DNA of 48,111 nt from Bacteroidota bacterium (GTDB lineage: Bacteria; Bacteroidota; Bacteroidia; Bacteroidales; F082). A program made the position numbers and the translations under genes. The stretch is from the NCBI GenBank assembly GCA_024279935.1, contig JAJRQZ010000010.1:1-48111 (forward strand), given 5' to 3'. A model generated the notes under the pieces. It saw nothing but the letters and a program-made list of their open reading frames with translations, did no database searches and was not told the DNA's origin. Position 1 is the stretch's first letter. The number at the start of each line of letters is the position of its first letter. This document shows, piece after piece, positions 36,446-45,418 of this stretch.

Positions 36446-38024
36446 CAATTCTATATCTATTGCCTTCTTTTTCAACTATTTTGTCAAGATATTCCTTGCT
36501 GTAAGACTTTGATTTAATGTTTTGGCCCGGGTCTTTCACATAGCCGTCGTTATACTTTGAGACCAGCAATTCCCCAAGTTCGACCCATGCTTTATGTACT
36601 TTTATCCCGGCATAAGCTGAATAAGCATTTAGGAAGTCAATTCTATCTTGCTTGTCCAGGCTGAGCGCTGCGGTCTCTATTCCTTTTTGCTGCTTTATAA
36701 AGCTGTTTTCAATCGTTTGCTGAACGCTTTTTATGTCTTCCACCATTAAGTTATATCTAAGCATCGCAAAATTTGCAACAAAATTAAATGCCCACCATGC
36801 CGATTCGGGCGAATAGTGTCTTATGTCGCCCTTGGCGAAGGCTTCCGGAATCTGAGTGTTGTTGCAATAGATTGGGAAATAGCAGTTCGTATAAGTGTCG
36901 TCAACCCCGAACCAGCAGATGCCCCCAATTTCGTCGGGGAGATAATTACGCATTTGGGCCACGAAGGAAAATGCTGTGTTATATGTAGATACCGGCCGTT
37001 CCCAGCTGTATTTTGCATTATTGGTTTCCCATTCCAGCGGCCGGGGTCGGTTGGGGTTTCCCGAGGGGTCGGCTGCCATGTCTTTCCTCATGTCGAAATC
37101 CGTCCCTTCATAATGGTCGCGCAGCAGCGAAAAAACGTCCTTCAACGAAAGTTTTTCGTCGGGTTTTATGAAAAGGGGGTAGGGCTCGGCCCCTTTTATG
37201 TTTCTGCAATAATCAGAAGAAAACTCCTGTAACGGCGCTGCCCTGCGGAAAATGCTCCATACCCTGGTCTCGGTATATTTTAAATGTGCCGTCGATGGCG
37301 GGTCGTAAACGTCGTTGAAGCGAAAACCGATTCCTTTGTCAGGGTCAAAAAGTCCGTTTTCAATGGCAAACGTTTTATAATTGTCCGAATACCAGCAGTT
37401 GTCTTCGTCATATTTTGGGACTTCGCCAATGCGGGAATGGTTGGCATGTACGGTAATATAGCCGTCCGGCACTTTTCGGGCCACCCAAATAGCACCACCC
37501 TGTCCGCCTGTCCCTATCATTTCCAAAAGCCAGGCTTCGTTGGGGTCGGCAATGGAGAAGCTCTCTCCCTCGCTGCCATAGCCATAGGTTTCGGCAAGGC
37601 TTGTCATTACTTTTATGGCCTCAGGTGCGGTCTTGGCCCTTAGCAAAGCCAATCGCATCAGCTCCCAATATTTTAATGGTTGGTTTTTGTCCCACAGCTC
37701 CTCACGGCCTAAAAAGGTGGTTTCGCCTATCGCCAGTTGATGTTCGTTCATCTGAAAACCGATAATGGCGTAAGTATGGGCCACTTGATGTATTTTAAAT
37801 GATTTACCGCTCATGCTCCTATATGTCAGCGAATCGCGGATGTCGTGGTCCTGTGCGGGCGTTTGCTTGAGATGGTACAGCCATTCGCCGTCGTTTAAAT
37901 AAACTAAAAACGAGGAGCCGTCTTTTGAGGCGCCGGGGCTTACCAAAAGGTTGGTGCAAGCAAGAACCGAATTGCTGATTATCAATATTCCTATAATTAT
38001 TATAGCCGTACTAATCTTTTTCAT
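36438..38024 (-). CDS. Second C69-family dipeptidase, exported
   Basis: A 528-residue Ntn-hydrolase. The start is placed at 38022-38024 (MKKISTAIIIIGILIISNSV), since the longer frame adds a non-native leader before the signal peptide. Cys23 in LACTNLLVSPGASKDGSS is the likely nucleophile. GFQMNEHQLAIGETTF, ETYGYGSEGESFSIADPNEA, TVHANHSRIGEVP and YLPDEIGGICWFGVDD match the family and the paralogue at 28.9 kb. It overlaps the TPR regulator downstream by 8 bp. The overlap suggests that peptide use and the regulator are linked. Confidence 0.92.
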   Translation of the reverse strand: MKKISTAIIIIGILIISNSVLACTNLLVSPGASKDGSSFLVYLNDGEWLYHLKQTPAQDHDIRDSLTYRSMSGKSFKIHQVAHTYAIIGFQMNEHQLAIGETTFLGREELWDKNQPLKYWELMRLALLRAKTAPEAIKVMTSLAETYGYGSEGESFSIADPNEAWLLEMIGTGGQGGAIWVARKVPDGYITVHANHSRIGEVPKYDEDNCWYSDNYKTFAIENGLFDPDKGIGFRFNDVYDPPSTAHLKYTETRVWSIFRRAAPLQEFSSDYCRNIKGAEPYPLFIKPDEKLSLKDVFSLLRDHYEGTDFDMRKDMAADPSGNPNRPRPLEWETNNAKYSWERPVSTYNTAFSFVAQMRNYLPDEIGGICWFGVDDTYTNCYFPIYCNNTQIPEAFAKGDIRHYSPESAWWAFNFVANFAMLRYNLMVEDIKSVQQTIENSFIKQQKGIETAALSLDKQDRIDFLNAYSAYAGIKVHKAWVELGELLVSKYNDGYVKDPGQNIKSKSYSKEYLDKIVEKEGNRYRIDD

Positions 38025-38118
38025 GGAAAAATTTTCAACAAATTTAACTAAAATAAACTTGTTGATATAAAACCTTTTTGATGTAGTTGCCAATGTGATA
38101 AATATGGGCTGAGACCAA

Positions 38119-38151
38119 AAATCCCGACTTGCCTGGGGCGAGACGGGATTT
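38119..38151 (-). terminator. Terminator of the small repeat-protein gene
   Basis: AAATCCCG (38119-38126) with CGGGATTT (38144-38151), extended inside by CTTGCC/GGCGAG. On the minus strand a T run follows. Confidence 0.75.
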
Positions 38152-38194
38152 AATCATTATGAAACCAATTATTACAATAAAAATTTTTTACTTT

Positions 38195-38548
38195 TTATCT
38201 TATGCATTTTATGTTGTGCACAACTTTTCTTGTGTTGAAAGGAATGTCGTCTATAAATTTTTCCTCGGGTAGCACAAACTCCTCGCTCATGGCAATTTTA
38301 TATATGCTTTGCGATGCTATCGTTTGGGTATCAAACGGAATATCGTCGAAATAAGGCTCTTCTTCCATCTGAAATTCTTTATTGATCGCAATTTCAAATA
38401 TATTGTTTACAGCAATTTCGTGAGTGTCCAACGGAATGTCGTTTATATAAGCTTCTTCCTCCATAACAAAACTTGTAGTATGTGCCATTAGCCCCGACAG
38501 CATAAAAATTGATGCCGCCAATACCAGTGTTGATCTTAAAGTTTTCAT
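38195..38548 (-). CDS. Small exported protein with three 32-residue acidic repeats
   Basis: A 117-residue protein with a signal peptide (MKTLRSTLVLAASIFMLSGL, then MAHTTS). Three repeats follow: MEEEAYINDIPLDTHEIA, MEEEPYFDDIPFDTQTIA and LPEEKFIDDIPFNTRKVV, each with the pattern (E)EE-x-[YF]-x-[DN]DIP[LF][DN]T and then a variable stretch ending IxxIAxxxEF. It ends in a basic segment (VVHNIKCIR). The regular acidic-hydrophobic repeat suggests a periplasmic or surface peptide that binds something. I know similar short proteins in Bacteroidota only as uncharacterised. It has its own terminator. Confidence 0.7.
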   Translation of the reverse strand: MKTLRSTLVLAASIFMLSGLMAHTTSFVMEEEAYINDIPLDTHEIAVNNIFEIAINKEFQMEEEPYFDDIPFDTQTIASQSIYKIAMSEEFVLPEEKFIDDIPFNTRKVVHNIKCIR

Positions 38549-38751
38549 TGTTTTTAATTTTATTATTAAAGATTGAAATTTATGATAATTTTACTAATTA
38601 TAAACTATGGCATTACAATATGCGTGCCAAAAATCAATTAGTACTGATAGACAGTATTATACGTTGTCATGACAATAATGATACAAAGCCAAGAAATAGC
38701 CGGGAAACGAACAAAGGTGTACGCTATCGAACGCTATGAAAAATGATCTGT

Positions 38752-39426
38752 TCAGCCGGGTTTCCCGGCGCAAACGATTACAATCTCGCCTTTGATGGTT
38801 TTTTGCTCGAAATAGCCGTAAACTTCCTGCAAGCTACCCCTATAATTCTCCTCGTGAATTTTTGTCAGTTCCCTTGAAACGGACGCTTTTCGCTCAGCGC
38901 CGAAAAATTCTATCAACTGCTTGAGCGTTCTCAATAAGCGGTGGGGCGATTCATAAAAAATGATAGTTTGTTTGTATTCCGCCAGTGCCTTTAATCTTGT
39001 TTGCCGGCCTTTTTTATGAGGCAAGAAGCCCTCGAAGAAAAATTTGTCGTTCGGCAAACCGGAATTTACGATGGCAGGCACGAAGGCTGTTGCACCGGGG
39101 AGGCATTCTACCTCAATATTTTCCTCGATGCATTTTCTTGTCAAAAGGAATCCTGGATCGGAAATTGCCGGTGTCCCGGCATCGGATATCAACGCCATAG
39201 TTTCGCCATTGGCGATGCGCCCAGATATGGATTCAAGCACACGATGCTCATTATGAAGGTGATACGACATCATGCGGTTTTCGACCCCGAAATGTTTCAA
39301 TAGCTTGCCGCTGGTCCGCGTATCTTCAGCCAGTATTAAATCAACGGATTTTAAAACCTCCACGGCACGAAATGTCATATCGTCGAGGTTGCCAATGGGC
39401 GTGGGCACTATATAAAGTTTCGACAT
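38752..39426 (-). CDS. rsmI: 16S rRNA (cytidine-1402-2'-O)-methyltransferase
   Basis: A 224-residue member of the tetrapyrrole-methylase superfamily. The start at 39424-39426 (MSKLYIVPTPIGNLDDMTFR) is the standard family start. The SAM-binding blocks are ILAEDTRTSGKLLKHF, MALISDAGTPAISDPG and ECLPGATAFVPAIVNSGLP, then FEGFLPHKKGRQ and FYESPHRL. RsmI methylates the ribose of C1402 in the decoding centre. It lies 4 bp downstream of the M28 peptidase gene, so cotranscription is likely. The divergent thymidine kinase gene nearby is a common Bacteroidales arrangement. Confidence 0.95.
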   Translation of the reverse strand: MSKLYIVPTPIGNLDDMTFRAVEVLKSVDLILAEDTRTSGKLLKHFGVENRMMSYHLHNEHRVLESISGRIANGETMALISDAGTPAISDPGFLLTRKCIEENIEVECLPGATAFVPAIVNSGLPNDKFFFEGFLPHKKGRQTRLKALAEYKQTIIFYESPHRLLRTLKQLIEFFGAERKASVSRELTKIHEENYRGSLQEVYGYFEQKTIKGEIVIVCAGKPG

Positions 39427-39430
39427 GTTT

Positions 39431-40684
39431 TTATTTGTTATCAACTAAATTGGTAAGCAGTTTAAACAGCCCGTCATAAGCGGTAAAAGGGAATTTATCC
39501 GCATTATCGTAAACGGTATGGTATTCTTTCAGCTCACCGCCCATGGTATAGATGAAAACCGATTTTACTCCCTTTTGGTAAAAAGGGCAATGGTCGCTAT
39601 TGCACGATTCGCCTCTTTCCTTTATCCGTTTTAAGAATGAGTTTTTGTTGTTTAGTGTTCTCATCTTTTCAAGTAAGTCTTTATAGATACCGCTGTTTAC
39701 CACAGTGATTCCGTCGCTGCCGCTGCCTACCATGTCGAGGTTTATCAGGAGCTTGATGTCCTGGAGTGGGAAAAGCGGGTTTTCGGCAAAATACCCCGAA
39801 CCGTGAAGCCCCGATTCCTCACCGCTGAAAGTGATAAAAACAATGGAATAATCGGGCCGGTTTTCCGGAAGCGAATAATGGCGGGCCAGATCCAGCACCA
39901 TCGACGTGCCGCTGCCGTTGTCGTTTGCCCCGGGGAAATATGCCTTGTTGCCCATCATCCCCAGATGGTCGTAATGAGCCGTGAAAACAAAATATTTCCC
40001 CGGATATTTCCTCCCCTTCACAAAACCTATTACATTTTGAGTCTTATAATTCCCGAAAAACTTGTTCTCGAACTTGATCCTTGCCTTTGCCGGCTTGTTC
40101 GCGAACTTCGATGATCTAGCCTTTATCGAAATAGTGTTGTTTAGGTTGGTTCCGTTTGAGACATGCCACCAGGGGCTTTTGTCGCTCAGCAACATAACTC
40201 CCGCAATTCCGTCGAAAGCCTTTCCGTAAAGGCCTCTCAGATTGGCCTTCACGACGAGAATATCATTTGGCCTGAAGTTGTTTGCCGAATAATAATCGGC
40301 AAATAAAGAATCGCTGTCAATGTTGTCGGGGAGATATACCAGATTAAACTCCCCGTCGGCCGATTTGTTTGAGCAGCTGATAACGAAATCATCTCCGGGA
40401 ATTAGCTTTTCATCACCGATCTTGAACGTGATCTTTCCCGGGAAGCTGTTTATGGGAAAACTGTAACCCTGGAAATAGCCTTCGCCAAAACTGCTTAAAT
40501 TATCCTTGCCAAATTCCTTGGCTATAAAACCCGCCGCCTTTAGATCTCCATTTTTTACGTATCCCCTGCCATGAAACGCCTTGGAAGTCAGCTTGTCGAG
40601 ACAAATTCTGGCATATTCGACATCTTGTCCGTTAGCAAAGTAAACAAACAGCAGCAATGAAATAAAAAAACCTAAGCGTTTCAT
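39431..40684 (-). CDS. M28-family zinc aminopeptidase, exported
   Basis: A 417-residue protein with a signal peptide (MKRLGFFISLLLFVYFANGQ), a PA-like insert at about 90-210, and the M28 core. Zinc ligands and the catalytic residues are recognised in FTAHYDHLGMMG, FPGANDNGSGTSMVLDLA, TFSGEESGLHGSGY (with Glu as base), LINLDMVGSGSDG and YHTVYD. It removes N-terminal amino acids from peptides in the periplasm or outside. The ATG at 40682-40684 is used; a TTG two codons upstream would extend it by two residues. It follows the broken 255-residue gene by 2 bp. Confidence 0.9.
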   Translation of the reverse strand: MKRLGFFISLLLFVYFANGQDVEYARICLDKLTSKAFHGRGYVKNGDLKAAGFIAKEFGKDNLSSFGEGYFQGYSFPINSFPGKITFKIGDEKLIPGDDFVISCSNKSADGEFNLVYLPDNIDSDSLFADYYSANNFRPNDILVVKANLRGLYGKAFDGIAGVMLLSDKSPWWHVSNGTNLNNTISIKARSSKFANKPAKARIKFENKFFGNYKTQNVIGFVKGRKYPGKYFVFTAHYDHLGMMGNKAYFPGANDNGSGTSMVLDLARHYSLPENRPDYSIVFITFSGEESGLHGSGYFAENPLFPLQDIKLLINLDMVGSGSDGITVVNSGIYKDLLEKMRTLNNKNSFLKRIKERGESCNSDHCPFYQKGVKSVFIYTMGGELKEYHTVYDNADKFPFTAYDGLFKLLTNLVDNK

Positions 40685-40686
40685 CC

Positions 40687-41453
40687 TCAACTGAATTTTC
40701 TGTCAACCAGTTCCTTAAACTTAATAAAAGCATCGTCATCGTCGCTCCATTGTTTTTCGATTTTGATCTCCATTAAATAAGTGTCGATACCGGTTTTGTT
40801 TTGCATGGAGTTTAATTCGTCGATTGCTTTGTTGTATCGGCCCATGTCGCCGTTGAACAGTTCGTTAATAAACAGGAATTTTTCGTTTATGCCGATAGCC
40901 GACCTTAAATCGTCCAACTTGCCCTGTTCAGCTTATCGGCTAGGCTTGCCTCTTCTTTGACGAATTTATCGCTCAAAGTAGCCGGTGAGGCTGAAAACAG
41001 ATCGTAAGTGGACTCGGGCGCTGGACTCGGGGCTTCGGCCTTCTCAATATGCTCTTCCCCGGCTCGGACAACTTTTTCTTCAACAAGCCCTGGTTTTGAT
41101 GTTTCTAACGTTGGCCGAGCACTTTCCTTAACTTCGGTAATCACTTCTTCCTTAAGTTCTAATGCCGGGGGGGCGGCACTTTCAACCTTTTTAACCTCCT
41201 GTTTAACAGTTGCTTCAACTTCTTTTTTTGCTTCAACATTAGTTTTGTCAACCTTTGGTGAAGGCAGGCCCGGAATTAATTCGGTGCAAAGCTCCAGTTG
41301 CGATATCTTATCGTAAAGGTTGCGTGTTTTTTGCAGAAGAAGGTCTTTATCAAGCGGGTGGACGCTATAGCCTGCTTTTGAGATTCTCTTTAAATGAGCC
41401 TTAAACGTATCAATATCAAGGCTTATACTTGTCAATAAATTACTTTTTACCAT
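40687..41453 (-). CDS. Conserved Bacteroidota protein of unknown function, frameshifted
   Basis: Start placed at 41451-41453 (MVKSNLLTSISLDIDTFKAH); the longer frame overlaps the tdk start. An N-terminal helical part is followed by an Ala/Glu/Val-rich linker and a C-terminal domain. The first frame ends at 40905 after DKLNRASWTI. Adding one A at about 40921 gives NRAKLDDLRSAIGINEKFLF and a normal end, 255 residues in all. The DDLRSAIGINEKFLFINELF block is a known conserved end of Bacteroidales hypothetical proteins near tdk and rsmI, as I recall. No enzyme activity is known. Confidence 0.75.
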
Positions 41454-41467
41454 TTGCAAAAACTCCT

Positions 41468-41475
41468 TATTTTTG
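41468..41475 (+). promoter_or_regulatory. Putative tdk promoter (-7 element)
   Basis: TATTTTTG matches TAnnTTTG, about 39 bp upstream of the tdk ATG in the divergent region. Confidence 0.4.
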
Positions 41476-41513
41476 TGCTTTTCAAAATTAATATAATATT
41501 GTTTAATTAGGGG

Positions 41514-42095
41514 ATGTTTCTCGAAAAAGACAGAAATAATTCTAATCGCGCAGGTTGGATAGAGGTAGTATGCGGCTCCATGTTCTCGGGCAAGACCGAA
41601 GAATTGATTCGCAGGCTCAAAAGGGCAAAGATTGCCGGGCAAAAGGTTGAGATCTTTAAACCTGCCGTTGACGTGCGGTACGACGAGGAGGATGTTGTGT
41701 CCCACGACAGCAGCAAAGTGTCGGCGACAGCAGTCCAGAATGCCTCGCAGATACTTTTTTATGCCGAGGATTTCGAGGTCGTTGGCATAGATGAAGCCCA
41801 GTTTTTCAGCAACGAGCTGGTTGACGTTTGCGACCAGTTGGCCAACAAGGGCAAGCGAGTGATTATTGCCGGCCTCGACATGGATTACCTCGGCAAGCCT
41901 TTCGGCCCGATTCCCTTACTGATGTCAACGGCGGAATATGTTACCAAGGTACACGCCATCTGCATGCGATGCGGCAATCTGGCCTCGTATTCGCATAGGA
42001 CCATAAAAGATGATAAACTTGTTGTTCTTGGTGAAACGGATTCGTATGAGCCGCTTTGCAGGAAGTGCTTTGTTGAGGCGATGAAAGAATTGTGA
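41514..42095 (+). CDS. tdk: Thymidine kinase
   Basis: A 193-residue type II thymidine kinase, salvage of thymidine to dTMP with ATP. P-loop [21 protein letters not shown] with the magnesium-binding Asp, the lasso/zinc part CMRCGN and CRKC, and [13 protein letters not shown] are all present. Divergent from the frameshifted gene at 40.7-41.45 kb, with promoters for both in 60 bp. Length and motifs are standard. Confidence 0.96.
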   Translation: MFLEKDRNNSNRAGWIEVVCGSMFSGKTEELIRRLKRAKIAGQKVEIFKPAVDVRYDEEDVVSHDSSKVSATAVQNASQILFYAEDFEVVGIDEAQFFSNELVDVCDQLANKGKRVIIAGLDMDYLGKPFGPIPLLMSTAEYVTKVHAICMRCGNLASYSHRTIKDDKLVVLGETDSYEPLCRKCFVEAMKEL

Positions 42096-42350
42096 GGGAA
42101 AAGTTAAAAGTTAAAAGTAAAAAGGTCTTTATGGGATCAACAACAAAACTTCAAAAATCTAAAATCGTTGATCGTTGATTGGTGTTCGGAAAGGGGGAAA
42201 GGATATCGAATCCCGAGGGGCCGGGAGAACGATGAAGTAGGGAAAGGAATGACAATCAATGAATATGGACTCAGTAAGAGGGCAAGACCCAAAAAATAAA
42301 CATTAATCCTCCTTATTTCCCCAACTTACCGAATCCTTACCCATTTTTCT

Positions 42351-42358
42351 TAATTTTG
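42351..42358 (+). promoter_or_regulatory. Putative promoter of the cyclophilin gene
   Basis: TAATTTTG matches TAnnTTTG, 27 bp upstream of the ATG at 42385. Confidence 0.42.
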
Positions 42359-42384
42359 CCGATTAATTATAATTTTATACGGAA

Positions 42385-43014
42385 ATGAAAAGGATATTGC
42401 TGATATTTAGCGTTTTAATTAGTTTATACGTTTTGGCTCAAAATACCAAACCTGAGACATTGATTGTGATTCACACTTCTTATGGTGATATTACGGCCAA
42501 ATTATATAACGATACCCCTTTGCATCGCGACAATTTTATAAAGCTAATAAAACAAGGTTGGTATGATAATTCGCCTTTTCACAGAGTTATCAATCATTTT
42601 ATGATACAGGGAGGGGGCAATGCCGACGGCCGCCCGGATCCGGGATATACCATTCCCGCCGAGATACTCCCGAACCATTTTCATAAGAAAGGGGTTCTGG
42701 CAGCGGCAAGGATGCCAGATCAGATAAACCCAAGGAAAGAATCCTCGGGATCACAGTTTTATATAGTTCAAGGCAGGGCCATGCCTGCTCAACAAATTGC
42801 TCGAATGGGGGCTCAAACGGGTCATGAGTTTACCGAGGAGCAAAAACAGATATACTCCACTTTGGGAGGAACCCCGCATCTGGATGGCTGTTATACCGTT
42901 TTCGGTGAGGTCATCCTGGGTATTGAGGTAGTTGATGCAATAGCGGCCGTGCAAACAGGCAAAGGCGACAAGCCGCTCAAACCCATTACCATGACCATTG
43001 AAGTTGTTGAATAA
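42385..43014 (+). CDS. Exported cyclophilin-type peptidyl-prolyl isomerase
   Basis: A 209-residue protein with a signal peptide (MKRILLIFSVLISLYVLAQ) and one cyclophilin domain. Matching blocks are IHTSYGDITAKLYNDTPLHR, FHRVINHFMIQGGGN, SGSQFYIVQGRAMPAQQIAR and YTVFGEVILGIEVVD. The active-site Arg is in FHRV and the Gln in MIQGG. It helps fold proteins in the periplasm. An insert of about 35 residues after QFYIVQ is larger than in small cyclophilins. pheS starts 12 bp later, so the two are probably cotranscribed. Confidence 0.9.
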   Translation: MKRILLIFSVLISLYVLAQNTKPETLIVIHTSYGDITAKLYNDTPLHRDNFIKLIKQGWYDNSPFHRVINHFMIQGGGNADGRPDPGYTIPAEILPNHFHKKGVLAAARMPDQINPRKESSGSQFYIVQGRAMPAQQIARMGAQTGHEFTEEQKQIYSTLGGTPHLDGCYTVFGEVILGIEVVDAIAAVQTGKGDKPLKPITMTIEVVE

Positions 43015-43025
43015 AGAATCCGGAG

Positions 43026-44045
43026 ATGAAGACCAAAATAGAGGAATACTTAAAGGAAGTTGACTGTTTCAAGGCCGACAGCATTGAGAAGCTCGAGGAG
43101 TTCAGGATAAAGTTCTTAAGTAAAAAGGGACTGATCCCGGGGCTTTTCGCCGACTTTAAGAATGTGGCGCCGGAAGAGAGGAAGGAAATGGGCCAGTTTA
43201 TCAATAAGCTGAAGAATCAGGTACAGGAAAAAATCGTCAACATCAAGGAAAGCCTCGAAACATCCCCCGATACAGCATCGAAGCAATTGGATCTAAGCCT
43301 TCCCGCTCATGCACAATTAGGAAGCCGTCATCCGCTTTCTATTGTTAGAAACGACATAATCGATATTTTTTCCCGCATAGGATTTACGGTTTCCGAAGGC
43401 CCTGAAATAGAAGACGACTTTCATAATTTCACTGCTCTCAACTTCCCTCCCGACCCCCCGGCACGCGATATGCAGGACACTTTTTTCATAGAAAAAGATC
43501 CCGATATCGCCTTGCGCACCCACACTTCCTCGGTACAGGTTAGGGTTATGGAAACAACACTGCCACCAATTCGTACAATTTCCCCCGGCAGGGTTTTCCG
43601 TAACGAGGCCATCTCGGCAAGGGCACATTGCATTTTTCACCAAGTTGAGGGTTTGTATGTTGACACGAACGTAAGTTTTGCCGACCTGAAACAAACCTTG
43701 TTTTATTTTGCCAAGGAATTATTTGGCGAAGGAACTAAAATCCGTTTCCGCCCATCTTATTTTCCTTTCACCGAGCCTTCGGCCGAAATGGACGTTAGCT
43801 GTAATATCTGCGGTGGCAAAGGTTGTAACGTTTGTAAATATACCGGTTGGGTAGAAATTCTCGGCTGCGGCATGGTTGATCCCAATGTGCTGGAATCCTG
43901 TAAGATAGACAGCAAGAAATATACCGGTTTCGCGTTCGGTATGGGCATTGAACGAATCACTATGCTCAAATACCAGATTAACGATTTAAGGCTCTTCTTT
44001 GAAAACGACTTGAAGTTCCTTGAGCAGTTTAAGGCTTCGTATTAG
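43026..44045 (+). CDS. pheS: Phenylalanyl-tRNA synthetase alpha subunit
   Basis: A 339-residue class II aminoacyl-tRNA synthetase subunit. The N-terminal coiled coil (about 1-90) is followed by motif 1 (HPLSIVRNDIIDIFSRIGF, EGPEIEDDFHNF), motif 2 (PGRVFRNEAISARAHCIFHQ) and motif 3 (FAFGMGIERITMLKY), with CNICGGKGCNVCKYTGW as a Cys-rich insert before motif 3. It charges tRNA-Phe with the beta subunit, which is not in the window. Family length is normal. It follows the cyclophilin gene by 12 bp and ends before a long AT-rich region. Confidence 0.97.
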   Translation: MKTKIEEYLKEVDCFKADSIEKLEEFRIKFLSKKGLIPGLFADFKNVAPEERKEMGQFINKLKNQVQEKIVNIKESLETSPDTASKQLDLSLPAHAQLGSRHPLSIVRNDIIDIFSRIGFTVSEGPEIEDDFHNFTALNFPPDPPARDMQDTFFIEKDPDIALRTHTSSVQVRVMETTLPPIRTISPGRVFRNEAISARAHCIFHQVEGLYVDTNVSFADLKQTLFYFAKELFGEGTKIRFRPSYFPFTEPSAEMDVSCNICGGKGCNVCKYTGWVEILGCGMVDPNVLESCKIDSKKYTGFAFGMGIERITMLKYQINDLRLFFENDLKFLEQFKASY

Positions 44046-44114
44046 TAGCATTGCTTTTGCCCTGCATGCCGTAATTCTATTTTTATTCTTTGGTTTTCTT
44101 TTGTTGTAATTGAG

Positions 44115-44255
44115 TTTTTTTGGCGCGGATTTTAAGGATTGATGCGGATTAATTATTAAGGTTGTTTTTTTGACGCTGATTTTTTGTGGATTCTTGCAGA
44201 TTTCTTATTGAGTTTTCTTTTTTGACGAAGATTTATTGGATTTTGGCGGGTCTCT
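44115..44255. repeat. Three degenerate repeats of about 50 bp
   Basis: Units begin TTTTTTGGCGCGGAT (44115), TTTTTTTGACGCTGAT (44164) and CTTTTTTGACGAAGAT (44217), each followed by a GGATT-rich stretch. The steps are 49 and 53 bp. They look like decayed copies of a simple tandem repeat and have no coding potential. Confidence 0.45.
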
Positions 44256-44637
44256 TTTTTTTGAGTGTAATCACGCTTATTAGCAAAAGCGAAAAGCCGA
44301 ACTTTGGAGAACATCCATTAAATGCCAATTTTTTATACTATTCCATATTGAAGATTTAGAAAATGATCAACTCTAAATTAATTGTGGAGAGGTTTAGAAA
44401 AGAGAATTATTCAAATAATATTTTAGGAGATTTTATAATAAAAGTAAAAATCTTAAAATAGCATCGAAACATTATGGATATTGGTCTGGGAGACAAAAAG
44501 ACAAGTCCGTTGATTTTCAGGATATATACATAATAGAAAAGTAAAAAGGAGCAATGACAGAATACTTTATTTTGATTTAGTATAAACTACTATTTTTAAC
44601 TGCCTAAGTATCTGTCTTTTGAGAAATTAATTTGTGT

Positions 44638-44670
44638 TTTGTGTTTGCATGAATTATTTGTATAATTTTG
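44638..44670 (+). promoter_or_regulatory. Bacteroidota-type promoter (TTTG, 21 bp, TAATTTTG)
   Basis: TTTG at 44638-44641 and TAATTTTG at 44663-44670 are 21 bp apart, the consensus spacing. It lies about 50 bp upstream of the ATG at 44722 and is the best-formed promoter in the window. Confidence 0.6.
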
Positions 44671-44721
44671 ACTTATTCAAAAATAAATAACAAAATTATA
44701 AACAATTTAAACTCATACAAC

Positions 44722-45404
44722 ATGAAAAAAAGTATCAAAATTAGTATTCCTTTTTAATGATGTCGTTATCTTCAATAGTTAACGGACAAGTTAAGCAAGA
44801 AATTAAAGCAAGCGGAAATTATGGAAATCGGATTTCTACTGTTAATGAAAAAGTTGGTATTGACATTTATCCTGGTGCAACGAAGGCAGCAATGCTAAAT
44901 ATTAAATCTGGGTGGGGCGATTGGCTTCAATGCTATAATACTTTAGGGTCTTTTTGGGCAATCCATAATAACGACAAACAAGATAGAGTCCAGGTTTATC
45001 TAAATGATGGACATGACAATATTATTTGGAATGTATTAAGTTTCAATAATCTTGGTCAAGTTGGAATTGGCACTGGGTTTTATCCTATTGACAGCAAATT
45101 AGCCGTTGATGGCAAAATTTATGCAAGGGAAATTGAAGTGAACCTAAATACATGGCCAGATGATGTTTTTAAGCCGGAGTACAAGTTAATGACATTAACA
45201 GACCTGGAAAAATTCATAAACCAGAACAGTCATCTTCCTGGTATTCCTGCCGAAACGGAAGTTTTAGAAAACGGGCTTAACCTTGGTGATATGAACGCAA
45301 AATTATTGCAAAAAGTTGAAGAACTAACACTTTATGTGATTGAACTTAAAAAAGAGGTTGAACAGATGAAGGATAGTAGTATTTCTAATAGAGTAAATCA
45401 ATAA
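44722..45404 (+). CDS. Exported S74/tail-fiber-like protein, frameshift in the signal peptide
   Basis: The ATG at 44722 opens MKKSIKISIPF and hits TAA at once, because the T run at 44751-44755 has five T. With six it continues as MKKSIKISIPFLMMSLSSIV and NGQVKQEIK, a good signal peptide, and gives 227 residues. The C-terminal part TWPDDVFKPEYKLMTLTDLE, INQNSHLPGIPAETEV and LNLGDMNAKLLQKVEELTLY is the widespread Bacteroidota pattern seen at the end of tail-fiber/S74-like surface proteins, with a coiled-coil end. Role unknown, perhaps surface adhesion. It starts the AT-rich region and lies 14 bp before the GH16 gene. Confidence 0.75.
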
Positions 45405-45418
45405 TAGAAGATTGTATC

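Larger units (their letters stand above)
44046..44721. other. Intergenic region of 680 bp before the accessory end
   Basis: Holds three degenerate tandem repeats at 44115-44255, a 32-codon frame at 44363-44461 (MINSKLIVERFRKENYSNNI onward) that stops early, and a promoter at 44638-44670. Base composition drops to AT-rich from about 44.28 kb. No complete gene seen. Confidence 0.4.
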
